A stretch of 64,000 nucleotides of DNA from Desertivibrio insolitus (GCF_017355965.1 NZ_JAFIQW010000006.1:97216-161215); one strand, 5' to 3'; counted from the stretch's first letter, positions 44,412-55,117 are shown. Notes: a model not told the origin generated them from the letters alone. A program made the numbers and translations.

Positions 44412-44608
44412 TATGAAAGTGGAGAATCTCCCACCCGTCGACCGCCTCATCAAGGTTACCGGGTAGTTGCACCCCGTCCGGCAGGGCCAGAACCAGCCGG
44501 ATAGCCAGGGTGCGTGCCGCGGCATGCGGCGCGTTGACTCCTCTTTCTGTCGCCCCAGTGACATCCGTCGCCGGCGAGGCTCAAGACAGACTCGAAAAGG
44601 AGCTACGC

Positions 44609-45199
44609 ATCAGCGATCCCCGCATCAACGACCGAATCCGGGTCCCGGAGGTCCGACTCGTCGGACCCGCCGGCGAGCAGGTCGGTGTCGTCCGACTCGA
44701 AGACGCTCTGCGTCTGGCACGCGAGGCAGACCTGGACCTGGTCGAGGTTGCGCCGAACTCCCGGCCGCCCGTCGTCAAGATCATGGACTACGGAAAGTTC
44801 AAGTACGAGACGGCGCAGAAGGCCAAGGAGGCCCGACGCAACCAGGCGAACACGGTCCTCAAGGAGGTCCGTTTCCGCCTGAAGATCGACGCGCACGACT
44901 ACGAGACCAAGCGCAAGCGCGCTGAGGGCTTCCTCAAGGCGGGCGACAAGGTCAAGGCCATGATCCAGTTCCGCGGTCGCGAGCAGTCGCGCCCGGACCA
45001 GGGTGTGCGTCTGTTGCAGCGGTTCGCGGAGGACGTCGCGGAGTTCGGGACTGTCGAGTCCACCCCGTCGATCGACGGTCGAAACATGGTCATGGTCATC
45101 GGTCCGCTCAAGAACAAGGCGGACGCGAAGGCCGAGGCCAACGCCAAGCGCGCCCAGAACAAGGCCGCGCAGAAAGTGACAGAGGAAGAGAATGCCTAA
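44609..45199 (+). CDS. infC: Translation initiation factor IF-3
   Basis: A 196-residue IF-3 that prevents early subunit joining and checks start codons. The N-domain begins [20 protein letters not shown] with [20 protein letters not shown]. The C-domain includes [14 protein letters not shown] and [12 protein letters not shown]. The best start is ATC at 44609, preceded by AAAGGAG at a 6-base gap. Rare AUU/AUC/AUA starts are a hallmark of infC and let IF-3 repress itself. The in-frame GTG at 44510 has no ribosome site and would add 33 residues unlike the family. rpmI overlaps the end by 8 bases. Confidence 0.93.
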   Translation: MSDPRINDRIRVPEVRLVGPAGEQVGVVRLEDALRLAREADLDLVEVAPNSRPPVVKIMDYGKFKYETAQKAKEARRNQANTVLKEVRFRLKIDAHDYETKRKRAEGFLKAGDKVKAMIQFRGREQSRPDQGVRLLQRFAEDVAEFGTVESTPSIDGRNMVMVIGPLKNKADAKAEANAKRAQNKAAQKVTEEENA

Positions 45200-45386
45200 G
45201 CAGAAGACGCACTCCGGCGCCAAGAAGCGCTTCCGCGTGACCGGTTCCGGCAAGGTCATGAAGCAGGGGGCGGGCATGCGCCACAACCTCGAGAAGAAGT
45301 CGAGCGAGCTCACGCGTCGCCTCAGCCGCGACCAGGTTCTGGCGCCGGCCGACGCCAAGGCGATCAAGAAGGTTCTCGGCAAGTAA
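45192..45386 (+). CDS. rpmI: 50S ribosomal protein L35
   Basis: A 64-residue basic protein with the L35 pattern [20 protein letters not shown] and [15 protein letters not shown]. The ATG overlaps the end of infC and has a GAGGAAGAG site inside that gene. Confidence 0.98.
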   Translation: MPKQKTHSGAKKRFRVTGSGKVMKQGAGMRHNLEKKSSELTRRLSRDQVLAPADAKAIKKVLGK

Positions 45387-45415
45387 GCCGGGTCTAGGAC
45401 TCAGAAGGAACAGTC

Positions 45416-45808
45416 ATGGCAAGAGTGAAGAGGGCGGTCAACGCCGCCAAGAAGCGTCGCGTCGTTCTCGAGCGCGCCGAGGGTTACCGCGGCCAGCGTT
45501 CGCGTCTCTACCGCAAGGCCAAGGAGCAGGTCACCCACTCCCTCGTCTACGCGTACCGCGACCGCCGCGCCAAGAAGGGTGACTTCCGTCGCCTCTGGAT
45601 CCAGCGGATCAACGCCGCGTCGCGTGCGAACGGCCTTACCTACAACCGCCTCATCCAGGGTCTGAACCTGGCCGGCGTCGAGGTCGACCGTCGCATCCTC
45701 GCGGAGCTCGCGGTCAACGAGCCCGCCACCTTCGCGTCGATCGTCGCGACCGCCAAGGCGGCCCTTCCGGCCGACACGAGCGCCCCCAAGGTCGACGCGG
45801 CAGCGTAG
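45416..45808 (+). CDS. rplT: 50S ribosomal protein L20
   Basis: A 130-residue L20 with [40 protein letters not shown] and [19 protein letters not shown]. The C-terminus past residue 118 is a short extra Ala/Pro/Lys tail. L20 represses this operon in some bacteria. An AGAAGGAA ribosome site precedes it. No terminator follows before the next gene starts. Confidence 0.98.
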   Translation: MARVKRAVNAAKKRRVVLERAEGYRGQRSRLYRKAKEQVTHSLVYAYRDRRAKKGDFRRLWIQRINAASRANGLTYNRLIQGLNLAGVEVDRRILAELAVNEPATFASIVATAKAALPADTSAPKVDAAA

Positions 45809-45832
45809 TCCTCGTGCGAGCACGCGGCCCGG

Positions 45833-45838
45833 TACGCT
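45833..45838 (+). promoter_or_regulatory. -10 box of the rRNA methyltransferase gene
   Basis: TACGCT ends 7 bases before the GTG start with no ribosome site, consistent with a leaderless transcript. Confidence 0.5.
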
Positions 45839-45845
45839 GGGTCGC

Positions 45846-46658
45846 GTGCTCGACAACCCCCGCTCGCCCCGTGTGCGGGCGGTGGCCGCACTGGCCAAGA
45901 GAGAAGCCCGGTCCGAGACCGGGCTCTTTCTGTTGGAGGGCCCGCAGGCGACCCGCGAGGCCCTGACCTACCGGCCGGAGGCCCTCGTCGAGGTCTTCGC
46001 CACCCCCACCGCCCTCGAGCGGCACCGCGACCTCGCGGATGCGGCCGAGCAGGCCGACGCGCCCGTCGAGTTCGTCTCCGAGCAGGTGCTCGATGCGATG
46101 GCCGACACCGTCACGCCGCAGGGCTTCGTCGCCGTGTGTCGGCAGTTTCCGGCATCCGTGAAGTCGATCTTCCGTGGCGACGAGCCTCCGCGCCTCGTCG
46201 CGATCCTCGAGGAGGTGCGCGACCCCGGCAACCTCGGCACCATCATCCGGGCCGCGGATGCCGCGGGCGCCGACGCCGTCGTGCTGACCGGGCGCACCGT
46301 CGACCTCTACAACCCCAAGGTCGTCCGCTCGACCACCGGCTCGCTGTTCCACGTGCCCGTCGCCGTCGGGGCCGAGCTGCCCGCCGTCATCGAGCGGGCC
46401 CGGGCCGCCGGGCTCCCCGTGCTCGCCGCCGATGTGAAGGGCGGCGACCTGCTCGAGGCGCGCGCCGAGGGCGTACTCGACTCGCCCGTCGCGTGGCTCT
46501 TCGGCAACGAGGCCAGAGGGCTCCCGGACGAAGCGCTCGAGCTCGCCGACCGCGTCGTGAAGGTGCCGATCTACGGGCGAGCCGAGTCCATGAACCTCGC
46601 CACCGCGGCGTCCGTCTGCCTCTACGAATCCGCGTTCGCCCAGCGCTCCGCCCGCTGA
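45846..46658 (+). CDS. SpoU/TrmH-family RNA 2'-O-methyltransferase
   Basis: A 270-residue SPOUT methyltransferase. An N-terminal substrate-binding domain (FLLEGPQATREALTY) precedes the knotted catalytic domain with motif 1 EEVRDPGNLGTIIRAADAAG, motif 2 WLFGNEARGLPDE and motif 3 VKVPIYGRAESMNLATAASV. It methylates a ribose in 23S rRNA or tRNA; the site is not known. The first 30 codons contain a terminator-like hairpin (45905-45934). It is followed by the glutamate transporter, whose promoter is separate. Confidence 0.93.
   Translation: MLDNPRSPRVRAVAALAKREARSETGLFLLEGPQATREALTYRPEALVEVFATPTALERHRDLADAAEQADAPVEFVSEQVLDAMADTVTPQGFVAVCRQFPASVKSIFRGDEPPRLVAILEEVRDPGNLGTIIRAADAAGADAVVLTGRTVDLYNPKVVRSTTGSLFHVPVAVGAELPAVIERARAAGLPVLAADVKGGDLLEARAEGVLDSPVAWLFGNEARGLPDEALELADRVVKVPIYGRAESMNLATAASVCLYESAFAQRSAR
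45905..45934 (+). terminator. Terminator-like hairpin inside the 5' coding region of the methyltransferase
   Basis: AGCCCGGTC and GACCGGGCT (45917-45925) form a 9-bp stem with a 3-base loop, followed by CTTTCTGTT. It lies 97 bases after the rplT stop and could end the ribosomal-protein operon. Confidence 0.55.
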
Positions 46659-46691
46659 CGCCCGGGCCGCCGATCGATCGGCGAAGACCCC

Positions 46692-46720
46692 TTGCACCTG
46701 CGTTACGAGCCCATTACGGT
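46692..46720 (+). promoter_or_regulatory. Promoter of the glutamate-type ABC transporter
   Basis: TTGCAC (46692-46697) and TACGGT (46715-46720) are exactly 17 bases apart, about 50 bases upstream of the ATPase gene. Confidence 0.65.
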
Positions 46721-46769
46721 TCCGCGCCGGGTTTGGCCGGGCACCGATGGCTGTGATTGTGTGAACGCC

Positions 46770-47507
46770 ATGGAACCGCTCGTCGTCCTCGACAAGGTCA
46801 ACAAGCACTACGGCGACCTGCACGTGTTGAAGGACATCACCACGACCGTCGGCCGGGGCGAGGTCGTCGTCGTCATCGGGCCCAGCGGCTCGGGCAAGTC
46901 GACGCTCTGCCGCGCCATCAACCGCCTCGAGACGATCGACGACGGTCTCATCACGATCGACGGTGAGCGTCTGCCCGAGGAGGGCGCCGAGCTCGCGAAG
47001 CTCCGCGCCGACGTCGGCATGGTCTTCCAGTCGTTCAACCTGTTCGCGCACAAGACGGTGCTCGAGAACGTGACCCTCGGCCCCATCAAGGTGCGCCGCA
47101 AGAGCAAGGCCGAGGCCGAAAAGCGGGCTATGGAGCTGCTCGAGCGCGTCGGCGTCGCCAACCAGGCGAAGAAGATGCCGTCCCAGCTCTCCGGCGGTCA
47201 GCAGCAGCGCGTCGCGATCGCGCGGTCGCTCGCCATGGACCCCAAGCTCATGCTGCTCGACGAGCCGACCAGCGCGCTCGACCCCGAGATGATCAACGAG
47301 GTGCTCGACGTCATGGTCGGCCTCGCCAAGGACGGCATGACCATGGTCGTCGTCACCCACGAGATGGGCTTCGCCCGCAAGGCCGCGGACCGCGTGATCT
47401 TCATGGCCGACGGGTCGATCGTCGAGGAGGCGGCCCCGGAGGAGTTCTTCACCAACGCGAAGAGCGCCCGCGCCAAGGACTTCCTGGGCAAGATCCTCAC
47501 CCACTGA
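46770..47507 (+). CDS. gluA: Amino acid ABC transporter ATP-binding protein, GluA-like
   Basis: A 245-residue ATPase of the polar amino acid uptake family. It has Walker [21 protein letters not shown]-loop [17 protein letters not shown], signature [16 protein letters not shown], Walker [15 protein letters not shown] and the switch His in [11 protein letters not shown]. It pairs with the two permeases and binding protein downstream, the four-gene gluABCD order of glutamate importers in Actinobacteria. An alternative GTG start at 46761 would add three residues. Neither has a clear ribosome site. Confidence 0.92.
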   Translation: MEPLVVLDKVNKHYGDLHVLKDITTTVGRGEVVVVIGPSGSGKSTLCRAINRLETIDDGLITIDGERLPEEGAELAKLRADVGMVFQSFNLFAHKTVLENVTLGPIKVRRKSKAEAEKRAMELLERVGVANQAKKMPSQLSGGQQQRVAIARSLAMDPKLMLLDEPTSALDPEMINEVLDVMVGLAKDGMTMVVVTHEMGFARKAADRVIFMADGSIVEEAAPEEFFTNAKSARAKDFLGKILTH

Positions 47508-47575
47508 GGCCGCCCCAGGGCCAGAACCTCTCCGCCACCCGGCGGGCAGGAACCACAGCAAGCAGGAGGCACACA

Positions 47576-48457
47576 ATGCGACTCAAGAAGGGGATCACCG
47601 CGTCGGCTCTCGGGCTGACCGCGCTCTTCGCGCTCACCGCATGCACCGACTCGGCCGAGACCGGCGCCTCGAGCGCCCCCGAGGTCAACGAGGAGGCCTC
47701 GTTCCCCGAGGGCTCGACCATGGCGGAGCTCAGCGAGGCCGGATCGATCACGATCGGCACCAAGTTCGACCAGCCGCTCTTCGGCCTCAACGGCCCGAAC
47801 GGCCCCGAGGGCTTCGACGTCGAGATCGGCAAGATCATCGCCGCCGAGCTCGGCATCGCCGCCGAGGACATCGAGTTCGTCGAGACCGTCTCGGCCAACC
47901 GCGAGCCGTTCATCGAGTCGGGCCAGGTCGACATCGTCATCGCGACCTACACGATCAACGACGCCCGCAAGGAGATCGTCTCCTTCGCCGGCCCGTACTA
48001 CGTCGCAGGCCAGGATCTCCTGGTCAGCGCGGGCAACCCCGAGGGCATCGAGGGTCCCGAGTACTTCCAGGAGAACCCGGACGCCAAGGTCTGCACCGTG
48101 ACCGGCTCGACCTCCGAGACGAACATCCGCGAGTACACGCAGAGCATCCTCACCGCGGGCACCTATTCCGAGTGCCTCGAGCCGCTCCGCACCGGCAACG
48201 CCGTCGCCGTGACCACGGACAACGTGATCCTCGCCGGTCTCGCCGACCAGAACCAGGGCGAGTTCGAGGTCGTGGGCAACCCCTTCACCGAGGAGCCCTA
48301 CGGCATCGGCCTCGCGCTCGAGGACACCGAGTTCCGCAACTGGATCAACGACGTGCTCGAGCAGTCCTACGAGGACGGCAGCTGGGAAGAGGCCTGGGAG
48401 GCCACCGCCGGCTCCGTGCTCGACACGCCGGAGCCCCCGGCCGTCGACCGCTACTAG
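47576..48457 (+). CDS. gluB: Glutamate-type ABC transporter substrate-binding lipoprotein, GluB-like
   Basis: A 293-residue lipoprotein. A signal peptide ends in the lipobox ALTAC with the lipidated Cys near residue 23. The SBP family 3 domain follows, with TIGTKFDQPLFGL, PEGFDVEIGKIIAAELG and IVIATYTINDARKEIVSFAG. It captures the amino acid outside the membrane and delivers it to GluCD. Substrate (glutamate or a related polar amino acid) is inferred from family and operon order. An AGCAGGAGG ribosome site precedes the ATG. Confidence 0.92.
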   Translation: MRLKKGITASALGLTALFALTACTDSAETGASSAPEVNEEASFPEGSTMAELSEAGSITIGTKFDQPLFGLNGPNGPEGFDVEIGKIIAAELGIAAEDIEFVETVSANREPFIESGQVDIVIATYTINDARKEIVSFAGPYYVAGQDLLVSAGNPEGIEGPEYFQENPDAKVCTVTGSTSETNIREYTQSILTAGTYSECLEPLRTGNAVAVTTDNVILAGLADQNQGEFEVVGNPFTEEPYGIGLALEDTEFRNWINDVLEQSYEDGSWEEAWEATAGSVLDTPEPPAVDRY

Positions 48458-48468
48458 GTCCCACCCGT

Positions 48469-48502
48469 TGACGGCCCGTCCCCACCGCGGGACGGGCCGT
48501 CA
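48469..48502 (+). other. Intercistronic hairpin between gluB and gluC
   Basis: TGACGGCCCGTCCC and GGGACGGGCCGTCA (48489-48502) form a 14-bp perfect stem with a 6-base loop and no T tract. Such structures after binding-protein genes often raise binding-protein output by blocking 3' decay or partly ending transcription. Confidence 0.75.
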
Positions 48503-48524
48503 GCACTGAAACGAGAGGAGACGC

Positions 48525-49175
48525 GTGGACGCCGTACTGGCAGAACTGCCCGCCTTCGCGCGCGCCTTCGGCGCGACGCTCTCGCTGCTGCTGATCTCCG
48601 GCTTCGGCGCGCTCGTGCTCGGCGTGATCATCGCGGCGATGCGCATCTCGCCCGTCGCCTCGCTGCGCGCCTTCGCGACGGTGTACACCGAGATCTTCCG
48701 CAACGTGCCGCTGACGCTCGTCCTCTTCTTCTGCGCGACGCTCATCCCGTACATCAACGCGTCGTTCTCCGACTACTACGTGCTCGCGCTGCTCGGCCTC
48801 ACGGTCTACACCTCCCCGTTCGTCGCCGAGGCGGTGCGGTCGGGCATCAACGGCGTCGCGGTCGGGCAGGCGGAGGCCGCCCGCGCGATCGGGCTCGGCT
48901 TCGGGCAGGTACTGACCCTCGTCGTGCTGCCGCAGGCGGTGCGCATGGTCATCCCGCCGCTCATCAACGTCTTCATCGCCCTCACCAAGAACACCTCGGT
49001 GGCGGGCGCCTTCTTCATCTTCGAGCTCTTCGCGAACGCGCGTGGGCAGGCGAACCAGTACGGAGGAGACGTCATCGCGATCCTCGTCGCGACCGCGGTG
49101 CTCTACCTCGTCATCACCATCACCCTCGGCCGCATCGCCGAGGCCGTCGAGCGGAAGGTCGCGGTGCTCCGATGA
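48525..49175 (+). CDS. gluC: Amino acid ABC transporter permease, GluC-like
   Basis: A 216-residue permease with about five membrane helices. It carries the HisM-type EAA motif VAVGQAEAARAIGLGFGQVL followed by VVLPQAVRMVIPPLINVFIALTK. FRNVPLTLVLFF is the typical N-terminal family motif. It forms the channel with GluD. A GAGAGGAGA ribosome site precedes the GTG. It overlaps gluD by 4 bases. Confidence 0.92.
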   Translation: MDAVLAELPAFARAFGATLSLLLISGFGALVLGVIIAAMRISPVASLRAFATVYTEIFRNVPLTLVLFFCATLIPYINASFSDYYVLALLGLTVYTSPFVAEAVRSGINGVAVGQAEAARAIGLGFGQVLTLVVLPQAVRMVIPPLINVFIALTKNTSVAGAFFIFELFANARGQANQYGGDVIAILVATAVLYLVITITLGRIAEAVERKVAVLR

Positions 49176-50125
49176 GCAGTGTCCTCTACGACGCGCCGGG
49201 CCCCAAGGCCCGCCGCCGGTCGCGGATCATCTCCGTCGTCGGCACCCTCTTCATCGCCGCCGTGCTCGGCGCCGTGATCTGGGTCTTCGCGAGCCCCCGT
49301 GTCACCGCGGGCGGCGCGACGCAGCCCGGGCTGTTCGACCCCACCCGATGGGACATCTTCCTCGACCGCGCCCTGTGGCGCGGGGTCGGCGAGGGTCTCG
49401 CCGCGACGCTGCGGGCCGCGGCCCTGGCCTCGGTGCTCGCGATCGCCGTCGGCGTGCTGCTGTCGTTCCTGCGCACGGCCCGGTCGAAGATCGTGCGCGT
49501 CCCGACGACCGTGCTGCTCGAGTTCCTCCGCGGCATGCCCGTGCTGCTGATGATGCTGTTCATCCTGCTCGTGATGAACACCGGGTCGTTCCTCGCCGTC
49601 GTCATCGCCCTCGCGCTCTACAACGGCGCGATCATCGGCGAGGCGCTCCGCGCCGGCGTCGCGTCGCTGCCCAAGGGGCAGCGTGAGGCGGGGCTCTCGG
49701 TCGGCCTGACACCGCTGCGCACCCGGTTCCTCATCGAGTTCCCGCAGGCGTTCCGCCAGATGCTGCCGATCATCATCGCCCAGCTCGTGGTGCTGTTGAA
49801 GGACACCTCGCTCGGCTACATCGTCGGCTACCCGGAGCTGCTGCGCACGATGATGCAGAACTACGGCACGTTCTTCGGCAGCTACTACCTGTTCTCGCTG
49901 TTCTTCGTCGTGTTCGCGATCTATCTCGGCATCAACCTGCTGCTGTCGTGGCTCGCCCGCGTCGTGGCGCGTCGCACCGGCAACCAGGCCGCCACCAACT
50001 TCATGAACGGCGGCGGCGGGATCTTCGGGCGGCGCCGGAAGAAGGACTTCGTCGACCTGTCGCAGCCCGAGGGCAGCGTGGCGTTGGCGGGCGCTGCGAG
50101 CAACGACTTCTCGAGCGACAACTAG
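49172..50125 (+). CDS. gluD: Amino acid ABC transporter permease, GluD-like
   Basis: A 317-residue permease with a cytosolic N-terminal stretch, about six hydrophobic segments and the EAA motif LPKGQREAGLSVGLTPLRTR. LLEFLRGMPVLLMMLFILLV corresponds to the FRNVP region of GluC. A Gly-rich and charged C-terminal tail of about 45 residues (NGGGGIFGRRRKKDFVDL) extends into the cytoplasm, as in other GluD proteins. The ATG overlaps gluC (ATGA). Confidence 0.92.
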   Translation: MSSVLYDAPGPKARRRSRIISVVGTLFIAAVLGAVIWVFASPRVTAGGATQPGLFDPTRWDIFLDRALWRGVGEGLAATLRAAALASVLAIAVGVLLSFLRTARSKIVRVPTTVLLEFLRGMPVLLMMLFILLVMNTGSFLAVVIALALYNGAIIGEALRAGVASLPKGQREAGLSVGLTPLRTRFLIEFPQAFRQMLPIIIAQLVVLLKDTSLGYIVGYPELLRTMMQNYGTFFGSYYLFSLFFVVFAIYLGINLLLSWLARVVARRTGNQAATNFMNGGGGIFGRRRKKDFVDLSQPEGSVALAGAASNDFSSDN

Positions 50126-50199
50126 GCCTGGATGCCCCGAGGGCGCGTCGCGTCGACGGCGGGCGCTGTAAACCGGTGCTGGTCCTCCTCGCCGAGTAG

Positions 50200-51269
<1,070 letters not shown>

Positions 51270-51270
<1 letters not shown>

Positions 51271-53771
51271 TGCGCGTCCCGCTCTCCTGGCTGCGTGAGT
51301 ACGTGGCCCTCCCCGCCGACGCGACGCCCGAGCAGGTGCTCGCGGACCTCGTGAAGGTCGGCTTCGAGGAGGAGGACGTCCACACGTTCGACCTCAGCGG
51401 CCCGATCGTCGTCGGCGAGGTGCTCGAGTTCACGCCCGAGCCGCAGTCGAACGGCAAGACGATCCGCTGGTGCCAGGTACGCACCGGTGATGACGAGGTG
51501 CGCGGCATCGTCTGCGGTGCCTCCAACTTCTTCGTCGGCGACAAGGTCGTCGTGACCCTGCCCGGCGCCGTGCTGCCGGGGCCGTTCCCGATCGCCGCCC
51601 GCAAGACCTACGGCCACGTCTCCGACGGCATGATCGCGTCGGCCCGCGAGCTCGGCCTGGGGGAGGAGCACTCGGGCATCCTGCGCCTGTCGACGCTCGG
51701 CATCGACGCGCCGGTCGGCACCGACGCGATCGCGCTGCTCGGGCTCGACGACGCGGCCGTCGAGGTCAACGTCACACCCGACCGCGGCTATGCGATGTCG
51801 ATTCGCGGCATCGCCCGCGAGTACTCCAACTCGACCGGTGCCGCGTTCCACGACCCGGCCGAGCGGTTCCGCACGGATGCCCCGGCGGCACCCGGCAGCG
51901 TCGGCGTCACGATCGACGACACGGCGCCCGTCCGCGGCCGCGTCGGCGCCTCCGGCTTCGTCGCCCGCGTCGTCCGCGGCATCGACGGCACGCGCCCGAC
52001 CCCGGCCTGGATGGTCGCGAGGCTCACCCTCGCCGGCATCCGCTCGATCTCGCTGCCGGTCGACATCACGAACTACGTCATGCTCGAGCTCGGTCAGCCG
52101 CTGCACGGCTACGACCTCGCGCGGCTGTCCGGCGACATCGTCGTGCGACGCGCCCTGCCGGGGGAGAAGCTCACGACGCTCGACGAGCGCGAGCGCGCCC
52201 TGCACCCCGAGGATCTCCTGATCACGGATGCCTCGGGCCCGATCGGCCTCGCCGGCGTCATGGGCGGCGCCACCACCGAGATGGGCGCCGACACCGTCGA
52301 TGTGCTCATCGAGGCGGCGACCTTCGACCCGGTGTCGATCGCCCGCACCGCCCGCCGCCACAAGCTGCCGAGCGAGGCGTCCCGTCGCTTCGAGCGCGGC
52401 GTCGACCCGCTCGTCGCGGGCGTCGCGGCCGCGCGGGCCGTCGAGCTCCTGGTCGAGCTCGCCGGCGGCACCGCGGAGGAGGGCGCGACCGTCGTCGGTT
52501 CGTACGCCGAGCCGGCCCCGATCCTGCTGCCCGTCGCGTACGCGACGAGCCTCATCGGCGTGGTCTACGACGACGCGGAGGTCGAGCACGCGCTGACCGC
52601 CATCGGCGCCCGCGCCTCGCGCGACGTGACCGGCTGGCTCGTCGTGCCGCCGAGCTGGCGCCCCGACCTCACCGACAAGGCCTCGCTCGTCGAGGAGGTC
52701 GCCCGCATCTCCGGGTACGACCGCATCCCCAGCGTGCTGCCCGTCGCCCCGCCCGGGCGCGGCCTCACCCGGTCGCAGCGCTTCCGCCGCGCCATCGCGC
52801 AGGACCTCGCCGCCGCCGGCGCCACCGAGGTGCTCGCGTACCCGTTCGTGACGCCGAAGCAGAACCAGACGTTCGGCTCCGCCGACGGGTCGAAGCAGCC
52901 CGTCGTCGCGCTCGCGAACGCGCTCGACGCAACGGTCGCGGAGCTCCGCCGCTCACTGCTGCCCGGCCTCATCGACATCGCGCGCCGCAACCTCTCCCGC
53001 GGTCTCACCGATCTCGCGCTGTACGAGCTCGGCGTCGTCTTCCTGCCCGAGGCGGATGCCGCGTACGGCGTCGACTCGGTGCCCCCGACGGCCGCGCTGC
53101 CCGCCGACGACGTGCTCGCCGCGCTGAACGCGAGCATCCCGCCGCAGCCGTGGCACGTCGCCGCGCTGTTCCTCGGCGACACCGTGCCCGCGAGCAAGGG
53201 TCAGCCCCGCGTCCCGGCCGGCATCGCCGACGCGCTCGGCGCCGCCCAGCAGGTCGCCCGGTCGGTCGGCGTCGAGCTGACGGTCGCCGCCGGCACGCGC
53301 GCGAGCCTCCACCCCGGGCGCACGGCCGTGCTCACGGTGAACGGAACCGAGGTCGGCTACGCAGGCGAGCTGCTGCCCGCCCTCGCCGACGAGCTCGACC
53401 TGCCGCGCGTCGTCGCGGTGCTCGAGCTCGACGTCGACGCGCTCATCGCCGCGGCACCGGCCCAGCCGAACGCGTCGACCATCAGCCCGTACCCCGCCGC
53501 GACCCAGGATGTCTCGCTCGTCGTCGACGCCGCGGTGCCCGCCGCCGAGGTGCTCGGCGCCCTCGTCGAGGGTGCCGGCGAGCTGCTCGAGGACGCGCGC
53601 TTCGTCGACGACTACCGCGGCCAGGGCGTGCCCGAGGGGTCGAAGTCGCTGACGTTCGCGCTGCGCTTCCGCGCCGCCGACCGCACGCTCACGGCGAACG
53701 AGGCCACGGAGGCGAAGCTCGCGGGCGTCACCCGCGCGGCGGAGCGCACGGGCGCGAGCATCCGCGAGTGA
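51270..53771 (+). CDS. pheT: Phenylalanine-tRNA ligase beta subunit
   Basis: An 833-residue beta subunit. In order it has an EMAP-like tRNA-binding domain (residues 40-150), the B3/B4 editing domain (to about 400), B5 and a catalytic-like core with SKSLTFALRFRAADRTLTANEA in the anticodon-binding C-terminal domain. It assembles with PheS as an alpha2beta2 enzyme and hydrolyses mischarged Tyr-tRNA-Phe. Length fits the family. Confidence 0.97.
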
Positions 53772-53780
53772 CGCCCACGT

Positions 53781-53867
53781 CGGTCGAGTAGCGCGAGGCA
53801 GTCGCGCGTATCGAGACCCTTCGACGATGCGAGGGTCTCGATACGCGGCTGCGCCGCTACTCGACCG
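53781..53867. repeat. Long imperfect palindrome, REP-like intergenic element
   Basis: CGGTCGAGTAGCG (53781-53793) pairs with CGCTACTCGACCG (53855-53867), and CGCGTATCGAGACCCT (53805-53820) pairs with AGGGTCTCGATACGCG (53832-53847), around an 11-base centre. Sequences built on GGTCTCGATACGC and GCTACTCGACC recur in Microbacteriaceae intergenic regions. It follows pheT and may also stop transcription. Confidence 0.7.
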
Positions 53868-53909
53868 CCCGGTGCGAAGGGCGTCCCCGAGCCGCTCCCG
53901 CCCGTGCGA

Positions 53910-53915
53910 TAGGCT
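53910..53915 (+). promoter_or_regulatory. -10 box before the putative arg leader ORF
   Basis: TAGGCT ends 6 bases before the GTG of the short ORF at 53922, the same geometry as other leaderless genes here. Confidence 0.4.
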
Positions 53916-53921
53916 CGACCC

Positions 53922-54005
53922 GTGGCCCTCTCGCGCGACCTCCCCGGCGTCCTCCGCCGTGGCATCCGTCGTGCCCGCCGACTGTCGGCGACGCCGCTCG
54001 TCTGA
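53922..54005 (+). CDS. Putative arginine-rich leader peptide upstream of argC
   Basis: A 27-codon ORF (GTG to TGA) with seven arginines, five of them in RRGIRRARR near the middle. It ends 68 bases before argC. A TAGGCT box 6 bases upstream suggests a leaderless message. Arg-rich leader peptides can sense arginyl-tRNA supply and control arg genes by attenuation. No clear terminator hairpin was found between it and argC, and arginine is common in chance ORFs at this GC content, so this is a candidate only. Confidence 0.35.
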   Translation: MALSRDLPGVLRRGIRRARRLSATPLV

Positions 54006-54061
54006 CGATCCCGTCAAGCTGCAGCGTCGCCGCCTCCGTCAGCCCCAGGACCCTCGATCAA

Positions 54062-54067
54062 TAAGGT
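54062..54067 (+). promoter_or_regulatory. -10 box of argC, leaderless type
   Basis: TAAGGT ends 6 bases before the argC ATG with no ribosome site. Confidence 0.5.
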
Positions 54068-54073
54068 AGACGC

Positions 54074-55117
54074 ATGCCTTTCTCCGTTGCCGTCGCCGGC
54101 GCGAGCGGCTACGCGGGTGGAGAGCTGCTGAGACTGCTCAGCTCCCACCCCGACTTCTCCGTCCAGACCGTCACCGCTCACAGCAACGCCGGTCAGCACC
54201 TGCTCGATGTGCACCCGCACCTGCGCTCCCTCGCGCACCTGACGCTGCAGCCGACCGAGCCCGACGTGCTCGCCGGTCACGACGTCGTCTTCCTCGCCCT
54301 GCCGCACGGGCACTCCGGCGCCCTCGCCGCGCAGTTGCCCGACGACACGCTCGTCGTCGACGCGGGCGCCGACCACCGGCTCGAGGACCTCGCCGACTGG
54401 GACGCGTTCTACGGCGGCGAGCACCACGGCTCGTGGACCTACGGTCTGCCCGAGCTGCCGCTCGCCGGCGCCGACCGGCAGCGTTCGCTGCTCGCCGGCG
54501 CCCGCCGCATCGCCGTTCCCGGTTGCAACGTGACCGCCGTCACCCTGGGGCTCGCCCCCGGCATCGCCGCGGGAGTGATCCAGCCGGACGACCTCGTCGC
54601 CGTGCTCGCGGTCGGTACCTCCGGCGCGGGCCGCAGCCTCAAAGCGAACCTGCTCGCGAGCGAGATCAACGGCTCCGCGGCGCCGTACGCCGTCGGCGGC
54701 GTGCACCGCCACATCCCCGAGATCCGGCAGAACCTGCGCAAGGCGGGCGCCGCGTCGGTCTCCCTGTCCTTCACCCCGGTGCTCGTGCCGATGTCGCGGG
54801 GCATCCTCTCGACCGCCACCGCCAGGCTCGCCGACGGCGTCACCGCCGCCGACGTCCGCCAGGCCTGGTCGTACTACGACGACGAGCCGTTCGTGCACGT
54901 GTACCCCGAGGGCAGCTACCCGAAGAGCGCGGATGCCGTGGGCGCGAACACCGCGCTGATCGGCGTCGGGATCGACGAGGCGGCCGGCCGCGTCGTCACG
55001 GTCACCGCGCTCGACAACCTCGTCAAGGGCACCGCGGGCGCCGCGATCCAGTCGGCCAACCTCGCCCTCGGCCTTCCCGAGACCACCGGTCTCCCGCTGG
55101 ACGGAGTCGCCCCGTGA
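54074..55117 (+). CDS. argC: N-acetyl-gamma-glutamyl-phosphate reductase
   Basis: A 347-residue NADPH-dependent reductase, the third step of arginine synthesis. The Rossmann motif is [17 protein letters not shown]. The active-site cysteine is in [16 protein letters not shown], and [11 protein letters not shown] supplies the catalytic His. It heads argC-J-B-D-F-G-H and overlaps argJ by 4 bases. Confidence 0.96.
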   Translation: MPFSVAVAGASGYAGGELLRLLSSHPDFSVQTVTAHSNAGQHLLDVHPHLRSLAHLTLQPTEPDVLAGHDVVFLALPHGHSGALAAQLPDDTLVVDAGADHRLEDLADWDAFYGGEHHGSWTYGLPELPLAGADRQRSLLAGARRIAVPGCNVTAVTLGLAPGIAAGVIQPDDLVAVLAVGTSGAGRSLKANLLASEINGSAAPYAVGGVHRHIPEIRQNLRKAGAASVSLSFTPVLVPMSRGILSTATARLADGVTAADVRQAWSYYDDEPFVHVYPEGSYPKSADAVGANTALIGVGIDEAAGRVVTVTALDNLVKGTAGAAIQSANLALGLPETTGLPLDGVAP

